A stretch of DNA of 32,926 bases, taken from contig UZAN01040841.1 in NCBI GenBank assembly GCA_900618425.1, positions 11,307-44,232 on the forward strand, in the 5' to 3' direction. Under the pieces are notes generated by a model. The model was not told where the DNA came from. It searched no databases and worked only from the letters and a program-made list of their open reading frames with translations. The translations under genes and the position numbers were made by a program. Within the stretch, counting starts at the first letter, position 1. Each line of letters begins with the position of its first letter. Source of the DNA: Echinostoma caproni. Taxonomy: Eukaryota; Platyhelminthes; Trematoda; Plagiorchiida; Echinostomatidae. Of the stretch, positions 12,079-22,683 are shown piece by piece.

Positions 12079-13148
12079 ATGAATACCGGAATCCAAGTGA
12101 GTGAACGCAGTATGCAGTACACTTGAGTAAATTAGGCTGACTTTGTTAAGTTTGTCTGTGGAGTTTCAAATTCGATCGTTTCATTTTATTTCGGTTCATA
12201 TGATACTGTCTATCGTTTGTTCTGCTGTTTCACCCGCTTTTAGGTGATTTTTGTTTTCGTTCTGATTTTTGCATCTACTTGTGGATGCACCAAATCTAAA
12301 TCGGGAAGTACACCAACAACATCCGAATGTAACTCAATGATAGATAGTGCCATATTCCAATGTTACAAATCCAGTCTGACATCTCAGAAATGCGGTAAGT
12401 CGATTGTTGTTTGCTTCTCAAAATGGATAATTGTTTTCATAGCAAGAATAATTTCTCGTGAGGGGTGCAAAGGATGAAAACAAAAAAATACTATCGGAGA
12501 GAGAATGTTTAATTACACCACGAGTGGCCAGAAATGACAATAAGTCTTAGGGTTACAGATACAAAGTAAAAATTGACCCATAAATATATAGATTTAGTTA
12601 ACAGTGTATGTATAGCTTTGTTTCAAAAGTTACCGAAACCAGAGAATCAGTGGACTTCCAAGAAGGTAGAGTGCGATACCGAAATCTCGCTGTACAGCTA
12701 ATTTTACTATTCGTTCACGGTAGCAACTTCCTAGTTGGCGCTACTTGGCACAAGTGAGAATAGAACAGCATTTTGCTGTGATCATATATTGTTTAAAATA
12801 ATACAATAATTAGGCTCAACTATTTGCGGAGACAATTACCCGGGGTTATCAAGTAAATCTGTATTGTATTGCTTTGGAAAACGGATAGTACTACCAATTG
12901 TTTGTCTTGTATAAAGAAATGCTCTCACCCAAACTGCTAATCATTGTATTTTCATTTTGTTTTCATTCGAAGGTACCCCGAGCACCCAAACCAGTACGGC
13001 ATTCAAAGCGGCTTGTGAAACGTGCACCAATTGTATCAAACTGGCACAAAAATGTATGTATTCTGCTTTGCAGAAAGGCCGAGTTGCCCTTTGTTCACAA
13101 GCTAAACAAAGTGTAGCAGCCCTGGAAAAAGTAGTCAAGTATCAATAA
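12079..13148 (+). CDS. Small secreted cysteine-rich protein, paralogue 1 (3 exons, 114 aa)
   Basis: Predicted exons are 12079-12096, 12244-12394 and 12973-13148. The donors read GTGAGT and GTAAGT and the acceptors TTTTAG and CGAAG. The introns are phase 0 and phase 1. Exon 1 gives only MNTGIQ; exon 2 supplies the hydrophobic signal core VIFVFVLIFA followed by STCGC, then a Ser/Thr-rich spacer. Cysteines are at 35, 46, 56, 71, 74, 77, 84 and 97, plus 19 and 21 at the likely signal cleavage region. The C-terminal 17 residues are Lys/Gln-rich and helix-like. The pattern C-x10-C-x9-C-x14-C-x2-C-x2-C-x6-C-x12-C suggests a disulfide-rich extracellular fold. I do not recognise the family. The gene at 23482-24742 is a clear paralogue with the same exon structure, length and cysteine frame. 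Secretion is inferred from the signal peptide; tissue and function are unknown. Confidence 0.75.
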
Positions 13149-13149
13149 A
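13144..13149 (+). terminator. Poly(A) signal overlapping the stop codon
   Basis: AATAAA is formed by the last two bases of the final Gln codon, the TAA stop and the next base. A GT/T-rich stretch follows at 13164-13178, as expected for a downstream element. The predicted 3' UTR is therefore only about 15-25 nt. Confidence 0.6.
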
Positions 13150-14576
13150 TTTATTCATTTTTAATTGGTGGTTTTTATTACTAAACATTTTTGGAAAATT
13201 ACTGTCGGTTTCTTGGGATAAACGTACCAGAATAATCCGTTTGGATGATGAGATCTTATCGCAGTGCGCAATGAAGTTAATATTCACAGTTATGATTTTT
13301 CAGTATGACCTTTATAATCCAAGTTGCTGGTGTAGTTTACTTAGTACGGAATAGAAGGTGACCATAAGAAACACCTGAATCCTAATTGTTTCATTGTACT
13401 GACCACTGCTCTGTAAGTGATTACAAACGGCTCGAATCATTTAAATACTATATAAATAAGCAGTCGCACTTATTGCAAATTCAAAATGCAAGGCGTTAAC
13501 ATCCGCATATATATTGTTTATCTTGTAAGTGCCCCTACCCCTAAAGGGCAATTTTTCACGAAGGCGGGTAAGCTAACTTGAAAAGGAACATTTCCAACGC
13601 TAGTTTGAAGATCACTGGCGAAATCATTGCTAAAGTTTCTCTTTCTTGTCTTCGTTTGCATTTAGCCTTGACTATTTGGTGTAGATAAGGTTGGTTTGGT
13701 CAGAAATTAAAACCGTTAAGGAATACATCCGGTAAAAATCAGTTATTAAAATTGCAGTCAATTGCGATGTAAGTTTGGAATGTGGACGACACACTTGACT
13801 ACTTTATCGAATCAAATCGTCGTTCTGTTTGAGATGCCAGTGGTCGGTATCCTCGGGTAACAAAAGAATAGCCTTTAACCTAAAAAATTCTACCAATCTA
13901 ACGTCAGAGGAAGTACAAAACTCTCGGCCTACAGTGGAAACAACAGTTGCAACCAGTACACAAGTGCTTGAAAGTGAAGTTAATTTACTGGACACCATTT
14001 TATGTTTTCTGTGCAAAATCACACGAATTAGGTTTTGTCTGATATATATTATCCTACTGGATTTTATTCCTTGAGAATTCACTGGTTTGTTCCATGTGAA
14101 TTCAGTGTATCTGCGATGGAGTTTTATGTGTGATGACTGGAAAAGAGCGGTGGAACACAGCTGTTCCTTCCCCGTTGTGATTATTGAGCGATGTGCATCC
14201 ACTTTGTATTTGCCAGGATTCGAACCACTGTTGACACGGAGGTTATGCTGCCGAGAAATAGGATGTAGGATGTAGGTTTAAGGATTTCAATCCTGAAATG
14301 GATAGAAAAGTGATACAAAGAATTTCCGGCAAGGCTGAGAAAAATGTTAACATATGTTTATCGGCATCACGTGCAATTTTGCGAAGCAGAATTACTTTGA
14401 AAGTTTTTTTGGAAGTCAACGAAATAAACCACTTCTAGAATACTCAAAAGAAGTTGGAGATCACATAAAGTCAAAGCCAAAGTTTTATTATAGGCGATTT
14501 AACAAAGCTAAAGCTTATCATGCCCCATAGGATTTTTTTGCATAACTTCAGAAAGAGAAAATAACAATAATGATAA
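13150..14576. other. Mostly non-coding stretch after paralogue 1
   Basis: It contains the possible first exon at 13486 and its tentative second exon at 13841-14074. An antisense B-box-like sequence, GGATTCGAACC, lies at 14216-14226; its complement GGTTCGAATCC matches the pol III consensus fully, but no A box or tRNA fold is apparent. The 132-codon minus-strand frame at 13804-14202 shows no recognisable domain. Confidence 0.4.
13449..13524 (+). CDS. Possible first exon with TATA box of a third small gene
   Basis: TATATAAATA at 13449-13458 is followed 37 bp later by an ATG at 13486. A 13-codon frame (MQGVNIRIYIVYL) then ends in phase 0 at a consensus donor GTAAGT (13525-13530). The layout copies the two cysteine-rich genes: TATA box, short leader, very short first exon, phase-0 donor. 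A phase-compatible continuation exists from the acceptor at 13839-13840 (ORF to 14074, starting WSVSSGNKR), but it lacks the cysteine pattern. The better acceptor at 13665-13666 leads straight to a stop. It may be an unrelated small gene, a decayed paralogue or chance. Confidence 0.3.
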
Positions 14577-14856
14577 TGTGCGTTATCACTCACGGATGTT
14601 GAAGTTGTAAGTATTCCAATGCTTTATCAAGTTGCGCTTTAAATAGTTCAACTGTTGGAGCACACACTACGTCAGTTGGAAGAGAATTCTATACGCCGCA
14701 CACTCTGACTGCAAACAAGTAATGCCGGCAATCAAGATGGTTGCTCTGGGTCTCCACCTTCAGTGGATGTCCTCTGAGGTGATCATTATGAGATGAAGTC
14801 AGCAGAGAACGGTAAGGGTGGTTGGGTTGATGCAGTATGTGATATGCCAATATTAG
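14577..14856 (-). mobile_element. CR1/jockey-like LINE tail, copy A (ends at a single N)
   Basis: The minus-strand frames encode the end of a LINE RT protein: HILHQPNHPYRSLLTSSHND, RGHPLKVETQ, FAVRVCGV, a stop replacing Trp (TGG to TAG), then APTVELFKAQLDKALE and a stop. Just beyond, on the minus strand, lies an A/T-rich ATTATC-type tail at 14560-14576. It matches copy B at a constant offset of 281 bp. The last 78 bp before the N (14779-14856) are identical to 15060-15137, while the rest differs by scattered substitutions. Confidence 0.75.
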
Positions 14857-14857
14857 N

Positions 14858-15320
14858 TGTGCGTGATCACTCACGGATGTTGAAATTTTATGTGTTCCAA
14901 TGCTTTATCAAGTTGCGATTTAAATAGTTCAACTGTAGGTGCACACACTACATCAGATCGGAGAGAATTCCATGCGCCGCACACTCAGACTGCAAGCGAG
15001 TGATACCGGTAATCAAGGTGGCTGTTCTGGGTCTTCACCCTTAGTGGATGTCCCCTGAAGTGATCATTATGAGATGAAGTCAGCAGAGAACGGTAAGGGT
15101 GGTTGGGTTGATGCAGTATGTGATATGCCAATATTAGGTCCCCTCGAAGTTGGCGGTATTGGGATGAGTTGAGTACCAATATTTGCAGTCTTTCGGAGTA
15201 AGCCTTGTGATATAGACCTTTTAATAATTTCGTTGCCAGCCTCTGCGGACGTTCTAGAGCCCGCCTGTAGCGGTTTAACCATGGATTTCACACTTGAACG
15301 GCGTACTCCGTGTGTGGCAT
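14858..15320 (-). mobile_element. CR1/jockey-like LINE tail, copy B, longer 5' end
   Basis: Reading leftwards from about 15310: a broken frame with N-P-W-L and a TGA in place of Trp, then ALERPQRLATKLLKGLYHKA, YRQLRGDLILAYHIL, a second TGA where copy A has Arg, and VCGAWNSLRSDVVCAPTVEL. The stops differ from those of copy A (copy A has lost the Trp codon, copy B the Arg codon), so the two were mutated independently before the identical 78-bp part arose. Upstream RT motifs are missing, as expected for a 5'-truncated LINE. Confidence 0.75.
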
Positions 15321-18064
15321 GACAGAATGAGTTAACAAGTGAATCAAATAATGTTATTCAATATATTGTGTAGTTTGTTTGATCAAAATTTGTATATTCA
15401 GAGATAAGTAAGCGGAGATGGGTAATTTCTTTGAATCAATTTGACGGGACTAAAAATTGGTTGCATCCTTCAAGACCCCAATGGTGTATGAGTAAAGACA
15501 AAAGAGATCGGATGAAGAGATGTCAGTTAGATTTATTTGATAAGTAATAGATACAGCTCACCCAGTCCGTCTAGGAGTCCGTTTTATCACCACATTCATT
15601 GCAAGTTCGGATACGATACCCTAGTAAGCGTATCAGCCATTATTTGGCTTTGGTTTTATTACAAGACTGATACCGTCGTACAATGCTACTGACACATCAG
15701 AGTAGTAATCTTACCCATAAACCAGCCGAATAACGTTTTCAACTACCGCGATTAGGTGTAAAAGTTCATTTGTGTTATTTAAACCAAAAACATCAGACTT
15801 GGAGGTTGAATAGCGTAGATAAAGACCCGATATTTCTGTAATCCTTTCATTCACAGGCAATTAAATTTGACAATTTCTCTTTGACCTGACTCAATGAGGA
15901 AGTACCCAACAGATGACCGGAATATCACTGTTGAATGAGAGCTGTTCAAAACGAGCACATTCCACAAATCACGCTATGGCAATAAAAAGATAGTGGATAT
16001 AGCAGTGAATGAAGAACAAACCTTGTGTCAATTATATCGAGTTTGGTCTGTAGATGAATATACCATCTGTTTAAAGTCTGGGTGCTGTATAAATTAAATG
16101 GATGTTCGGTTATTTATTTCCACCGGGAAACTCTTAAAATAACCTAAAACACTGTGAACAGTGTTCATAGTCTACTGTGATACGCACACAGACGAAGTGT
16201 ACAGTGTGCTGTGGAAGTTACTGACTATGGGCTCGTAAAACCATTATTGTTCACATCACATTCCTAAGAAATATATGCAATAAATAATGGAAAGAGGTGA
16301 TTTAATCAAAATTGTAGAGTAATTCACCGAAACTGTCTAACCCAACAAGTAAATTTGTCAACAATAACCAGGATATCATCCGTGTGAACAGAATCAGACT
16401 GTTGGCTACCTAAAACGGTGCGAATGCATGAAGAATATAAGAGACACACCAAATGGTAATAAATAATGCAACCTTGTCCAGCACTTGGTAATTACCATCT
16501 GCCGGTAGCAAAGCAAGTTTCCGTCTGCACAAATCATTTCTACTATCAACCCATTGAACTGAACACCACAGCAATGCCAACCTGATCCTTTAGGATGGAT
16601 CTGTTTAGCTTACGACTAAGTAGTTAAACTATCAGAAAATATCCTATTTTGTGATGTCATCACAGAGGAAATCTCGAATGAGATTTTGATGACACACTAC
16701 CGCCATTGCACGTCTAAATTTCACACAGAACCTACATACAGACTGGCATATTACCCTGGTTCAGGAAACAATTTTGTCACTGAATTGCCCTCTATACAAG
16801 GAAAGAATAGCTCGTAATCCCAAGTTCACTCACATGTGATCCACAACATTATGTGTATGGTTTAACACTCAAACTGGATCGCAGAAAGTTGAAATAACGT
16901 TTTCTATATATTTCCTAATCGAAGTTGTCCGAATATCATTCCAAGATATCCGGGTATCATTTCAAGTTGCAAGAGTTTCATTTCAAGATGCCAGAGGATC
17001 ACTTCACGCTGTCTGGTTGATCTCCTCGGAGCTGCTAAGCTTTCCAACCACTTCTGGATGACTACCGTGCAGCGCAGATTTATCTACCTCCCGTTGAAGC
17101 GCTGGTGGACGATTGTGAAATGTCCCTCGGTCACACACGCCTCAAGTCCCATGACACATATTGATTGTTTATCTTGCAAGTATGGNTCACTGATACCAAT
17201 GGATTATGCGCGATCAACGCTTAAGCCACGGCTTATCGCCGTAGCATGATGCCGCAACAGAATTCATAAGCTACACCTCAAGCGGTTGCACTCAGGACAC
17301 CAATCGATCATGCTCGATTGATAAATGCATCAATGTTGAACAGATTCACATCCAGTTTGCTCCAGACATTCAGGTCATAGTCCATCTCTATGACACTACC
17401 ACAGAAGCACCTTCAAGAAATGAACAATCCAAATGACCATTATGGTCATATTTTCAGCACGGAATGAGATATCTCTTTCAAATCAACTGCAATAAAAATA
17501 ACGTATTGAGGGCTTTCAAAATGTGTCACAATTTTCATAACGGTTGCGGAATCTCTGAGAAAATATAAGTTCAAAAATTAGAATGTTTTTGAAAATGAAC
17601 TTTTCTAAGTATGGGGTCTGAATTCAATAATCTTTATCGCTGAAATCATATAATCTTACTTCAACACTTACATCACACAAATTAAACCTGGTGAATCAAG
17701 GTTGACGTATGATATTCACAAATAGTAAATGCAACTTAGATTGTAACAACTGTAGTGCCATTGTCTCATTTTTCGATTCAGGTTCACGATGGAAACACTA
17801 CCGTGGTCGTTCCTAAAATAGTAGTTGACTGATTTCAAAGCGATCGATGACATCGTACACGAGCATCTGTATGGAATCGTCATATGGTAAGGTCCATGGA
17901 AATGCCCATCAGAGTGCATAAAATACTATTGATTTCAATTACCTTGTGATTTATTAATCAACTTGAGATTAACAAAACAAGATAACTATCGGTCAAGCTA
18001 GAAACATAGGATGAGATTAGAAGAAGCTAATAGTGAAAACTTTTTCATTATTTCCATTTAATGA
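15321..18064. other. Intergenic stretch with small repeats
   Basis: No coding region is supported. It holds a perfect 7-bp stem with TGAA loop at 16148-16165, a 21-bp tandem repeat at 16935-17018 (listed separately) and a single N at 17186 within a short frame of no known family. Confidence 0.5.
16935..17018. repeat. Four diverged 21-bp tandem repeats
   Basis: The units start at 16935, 16956, 16977 and 16998, with no indels. The shared core is ATCATTTCAAG followed by a variable half (for example TTCATTTCAAGATGCCAGAG). The period is a multiple of three and unit starts can be read as seven-codon repeats, but the frame has no start, signal or family match. Confidence 0.75.
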
Positions 18065-19330
18065 CACAATTCAGATACATACTTAGGTAGCTGCGTATCA
18101 AATGACGGTAGCATAGTCAATGAAGTAACCCTCCGCATTTCCAAGGCTCGAGCAGCTTACGCAGGATTGAAACACCTTTGGTGTAGACGCGATGTTTCGT
18201 TGAAACTGAAAGGTCGTNNNNNNNNNNNNNNNNNNNNNNNNNNNNNNNNNNNNNNNNNNNNNNNNNNNNNNNNNNNNNNNNNNNNNNNNNNNNNNNNNNN
18301 NNNNNNNNNNNNNNNNNNNNNNNNNNNNNNNNNNNNNNNNNNNNNNNNNNNNNNNNNNNNNNNNNNNNNNNNNNNNNNNNNNNNNNNNNNNNNNNNNNNN
18401 NNNNNNNNNNNNNNNNNNNNNNNNNNNNNNNNNNNNNNNNNNNNNNNNNNNNNNNNNNNNNNNNNNNNNNNNNNNNNNNNNNNNNNNNNNNNNNNNNNNN
18501 NNNNNNNNNNNNNNNNNNNNNNNNNNNNNNNNNNNNNNNNNNNNNNNNNNNNNNNNNNNNNNNNNNNNNNNNNNNNNNNNNNNNNNNNNNNNNNNNNNNN
18601 NNNNNNNNNNNNNNNNNNNNNNNNNNNNNNNNNNNNNNNNNNNNNNNNNNNNNNNNNNNNNNNNNNNNNNNNNNNNNNNNNNNNNNNNNNNNNNNNNNNN
18701 NNNNNNNNNNNNNNNNNNNNNNNNNNNNNNNNNNNNNNNNNNNNNNNNNNNNNNNNNNNNNNNNNNNNNNNNNNNNNNNNNNNNNNNNNNNNNNNNNNNN
18801 NNNNNNNNNNNNNNNNNNNNNNNNNNNNNNNNNNNNNNNNNNNNNNNNNNNNNNNNNNNNNNNNNNNNNNNNNNNNNNNNNNNNNNNNNNNNNNNNNNNN
18901 NNNNNNNNNNNNNNNNNNNNNNNNNNNNNNNNNNNNNNNNNNNNNNNNNNNNNNNNNNNNNNNNNNNNNNNNNNNNNNNNNNNNNNNNNNNNNNNNNNNN
19001 NNNNNNNNNNNNNNNNNNNNNNNNNNNNNNNNNNNNNNNNNNNNNNNNNNNNNNNNNNNNNNNNNNNNNNNNNNNNNNNNNNNNNNNNNNNNNNNNNNNN
19101 NNCTTAACAAGGCAGAATGCTTGAAAAAAGGTATGCATGAACACTTAGATTGTGTACTCTGTATGTTGAACACAGAGGTTCTTTTTCTCTGCCTCCCTCG
19201 AATCAGGCCCAATCCTTCTCCATCTTTCGCTTTATCATTTGATTTGTGTACATTGTGAGCTCGGCAGCGATCAGTGAAGCTCGCTTCACTGTATCTCGCT
19301 GTACGATGATGATGATGATGACGACACAAT
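18065..19330 (+). mobile_element. Second RTE/SR2-like LINE copy, interrupted by an assembly gap
   Basis: Before the gap the plus strand encodes the RT C-terminus with an intact frame: TYLGSCVSNDGSIVNEV, then RISKARAAYAGLKHLWCRRD and VSLKLKGR up to 18217. After the gap, 19150-19330 matches the 3' UTR of the 8.8-11.7-kb copy: a GGCCCAATCCTT-type block, TTTGTGTACATTGTGAGCTC, GGCAGCGATCAGTGAA and a GATGATGATGATGATGACGAC tail. This copy is less decayed than the first. In that copy the corresponding interval spans only about 430-450 bp, so the 885 N are longer than needed for an uninterrupted element. Confidence 0.8.
18218..19102. other. Assembly gap, 885 N
   Basis: An uninterrupted run of N inside a LINE. 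Long open frames that appear to cross it on either strand are artefacts. Confidence 0.99.
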
Positions 19331-20257
19331 TCAGCTTAGATCCTCAAACTCACATAACACTTGGTATAGCTATGTGCATCTATAAAATATTGATTCTTCA
19401 GTTTGTGCCCTACCCCCACCCCGTTCCGTCTCATCACTCATTTCAACATTAACTGCAGGTGGAATTCAAAAAACCTTCAATCCCGTAAATGAATTGCAGA
19501 CCCGTTGACTACTTTGAATATATACGTTTTGAAAAAAAAACAATGGAATGCGTACAGTGGTCCACACACTATAACCTAAATTAATGTAAGAATAATTACT
19601 GAAAGGATTACTGTAAGAATATTGTATTTTGATATTTCACATGAAATATTTGTATTTATGTCACGACCAATCACGCAGTGAATAATCATCGCTCGCTCAA
19701 GCATGTTAAATGCGAAAATTCTGTTCAAGTGAGTTGGCAACAAAGGGGAATAATTTGGCGAAAAAGTTCATAAAATGTGTAACTCACTAGAGCGCGCATT
19801 CGGATATTATTTAAGGTGAATAAAATTAGGTGTTAAATAGGAGCTTGAAGCAGTGCATGATGACAGTTCGCTTTGGTGACAGTAAAAATGCTGGTGCTAC
19901 TACACCGTAAAATTCACTTTACCGAAAAAGATATCATAGAAACCTTTTATCATCGTTGAATTCATTGAAAATAGAGTTGCGTATCACAAGCACTAAATAT
20001 GTCACAGTCTGAAGCGAACTATGGAAATCATTTCCTTGTGTGAACATTTACATCGATGGAAAACATCTCAAGATTTATTAAATGCTTCCATTGCATTGTC
20101 TTCCCAAGAATGATCACAATCCAATGACTCGTATCAGTTCGGTTTAGTTTGGATTACCAAAAGTCATAATATAAAACTCACTTAAGGCTGACCATTATTA
20201 TCTGTTTATGTTTCTATCTGTACTCTGAATACTCTTTTTGTCAGGGAATTATAAATT

Positions 20258-20281
20258 TTATTATTATTATTATTATTATTA
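20258..20281. repeat. (TTA)8 microsatellite
   Basis: Eight perfect TTA units in an AT-rich setting. Confidence 0.95.
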
Positions 20282-20900
20282 TAGTGGTATATCTGATTAC
20301 AAAACCGTGGGTTATTGACGCTACTTGTGTCACGATCGCTATACATAGTTATGCAAGTTATATTTAACTTTTCAACCGGGAAAGAACTAAACCGATTCAG
20401 GAACAAGTATGAAATCTGGGTTCTTCTTTCCTTAGTAGAAATTAGTTAAATTGATCATAAAGTATATGCCTTAAAAATTAAATTCAACTCTGTTGCACAT
20501 TTGCACCCATATGGATAGAGGTTTCAGCTAAAGGAGGGCAGATCAGTACCATTGCCTCCATCCAGGTCATCACTCGTCTCTAAATTGCATCCATGGTTTT
20601 CAGGACCCGTTCCATAAGATCGAGAGAACACAGTTTGAAGAAACCTCTCTATGATAGAGGAATGGTTTTCAGTGTATTTTCTGCTCCGCTTACTACTGTT
20701 TTAATTCCAAAAGATGATGCGCAGTGGAGGATAGTTGTTAATTAAGGATTACAGATGGGACATCACTAATCAGGCATACATAACACAGTAGTAGTTAACA
20801 AAACGTTGCATGGAACTTGGTTTCGCTTTCAGTTTCCGGTCCGTAAGGGCGGTTCAGAAACAAAAATAACAGGTATCTCTTTTTCATGTTTTTCTGTCCC

Positions 20901-20936
20901 CAACAACAACAACAACAACAACAATAACAGCAGCAA
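20901..20936. repeat. (CAA)n microsatellite, interrupted
   Basis: Eight CAA units (20901-20924) are followed by TAA CAG CAG CAA. Confidence 0.9.
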
Positions 20937-22112
20937 CGGACATTGATCCCATGAACAAATGCGCTTGAATCACGAGTTTGCAAACATCATCTGACCTCGC
21001 TCTACATCAGATCTGTTCACCTTTAGTTGAATCAGTTTACACAGTGTACTTGATCAGGTGGTTATCCCGCTTGATAAACGAACTAGTCACCGTGTTTTGG
21101 TTACAACGAAATTCGACAAAGTTTGCATTCGCACATGCACACATATTTTGTGAACAGAAAATTGACTATGAATTCACTGAGTCCCCGATTATCTACTTCC
21201 TATTTGCAACAATTCGAGCATCCTGTAGTTATCATTACATTCCAACTGGATTCCTATCGCAAGAATTGAATACATCACCTACTTTTATACATTCCACTAT
21301 TTTCTTTATCGGCATGCCAATACCGTTCCCTTTTCCTTTCAGTTCATTTAACTGTGACGGGTTGAGAAGATGGATCACTGAAAGCAAGTATTTGGTACCT
21401 CACTGTTTTGTGACATTATTTAGTTAATTATACAGTGAACTTGGTCGTGTATATGGTAAACGGAGGACGATCTGAAAAACAATGAAGCAATAGACAAGTG
21501 AGATTCACAAGGCCTAATGCCTGCAACAACCTAGTACAGATCGGTTATGTTACCGTGTTTCAGTTAAAAATCTAAAGAAAAACGGTCTGGTTTGCTGTCC
21601 AATGGTAGGATGGGTGGTATGCTTGTGTTCTACCTGTGGAGTCAATGGTTGAATCATCAATTGAATCGAATCACTTTCCTAATGCTTCTTAGCTTTTCAG
21701 TTTGCTCTTCATTGGTTCTCTATCTGATGAAACTCACCATATACTCAGAATGCATCCTCTAGTACCCTCGTGTAGAGTTCATTCTTTTCTTAATTGAGAA
21801 CAGGACAGATGTGACTTCTTAATCACCAACTTTCACTAAGCTTAGCCATTGTGAAATCGATTGTTATCAAAAAATTCTGATTACAATCAGCAATAATAAC
21901 AATTACTTCAAGATAACACTAAAATAAAGAGATGGTCTACACGTCTCGAACGGCGAAGGAATCCACCCTGACTCCAGGCTTTACGTGGGCCATGATCAGT
22001 GTGTAATCAGTCACCAAGTTATACCTGCTGCTTATCAGACAGTTCCCGTTTGCTGAAAATGTGCGGTAGCTCTAAACACCTCATTGAACAGAACATTCAT
22101 TGAAAACATTCA

Positions 22113-22573
22113 ATGCAAGGACAGGATTGCATTATATACGATCATCTTTTGCACCAAGCAGTCTGTAGCGAATCGAGTTTGAGTGAATCGAATGAAAGAG
22201 TCATTGGTATTCCCGAAACTACATCTTCACCTCAGGTACAGATTTTCTTGAATATTTCCCAAATAGGGGATAGTGAGGCAAACTTCCAGGTCATCATCCC
22301 TGTTGGTTGGCCTTTGAACGAAATAAACAAATTGACTCGTCATTTGGAGATAAGTAGTGTGGCATCTACACATCGCCTTGGCTAATTTCGTGATCGAAAA
22401 TCCCTAGTGATTTTAGCACTTAAAGCATTTGAGGAATTTTAACGGTTTTTGCCCAGTATCTAAAATCCATCGCACGACAAATGTTTCCTAATAGCAACAG
22501 TAGGTATTTACGACTGAGCTCCTGCCCCCACCGCGCACGCATACCAAGTTGCAAAGGGCGCCAGGGATGACCC
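22113..22573 (+). pseudogene. Relic of a LINE ORF1-like frame
   Basis: One plus-strand frame reads coherently through several stops (TAA at 22383, then TAA, TAA and TGA further on). Around the first stop it reads SSVASTHRLG, stop, FRDRKSLVILALKAFEEF. The arrangement H-R-L-G-x-F-x-D-x-K-S-x-V-I-L resembles the 'R-L-G...R-P-R-P-I-L-V' segment of ORF1-type or pre-endonuclease domains in CR1-like elements. A further coherent piece (HDKCFLIATVGIYD) precedes the TGA. No endonuclease or RT follows, so this is a fragment. The assignment rests on a short motif. Confidence 0.4.
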
Positions 22574-22683
22574 GATCGCCGTATAGTAGCTTAACATACT
22601 TTAGTTATAGTCGATTTATAAACCACTGAGACAACTACCAATACAAGAGAGAAGATGGATTAGCTGGGTTGACCTTATCGTAC

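Larger units (their letters stand above)
19331..22112. other. Stretch without supported genes; two microsatellites
   Basis: It contains (TTA)8 at 20258-20281 and an interrupted (CAA)n at 20901-20936. A 149-codon plus-strand frame at 20978-21427 is hydrophobic and Phe-rich but matches nothing I recognise and lacks promoter or splice context. The piece at 21605-21660 weakly resembles 29467-29518 (shared TTGTGTTC.ACCTGTG), perhaps a dispersed repeat. Confidence 0.45.

Noticed and set aside
13804..14202. 132-codon minus-strand frame
   Set aside because: No recognisable domain; it overlaps the tentative exon of the possible third unit on the other strand.
14216..14226. Perfect antisense B box, considered as a tRNA gene
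   Set aside because: No A box at the right distance and no cloverleaf can be drawn around it.
18098..19329. Three long open frames (348-390 codons) across 18098-19329
   Set aside because: They exist only because the run of N cannot contain stops.
20978..21427. 149-codon plus-strand frame
   Set aside because: Phe/Ile/Ser-rich composition of translated AT-rich DNA, with no motif, promoter or splice context.
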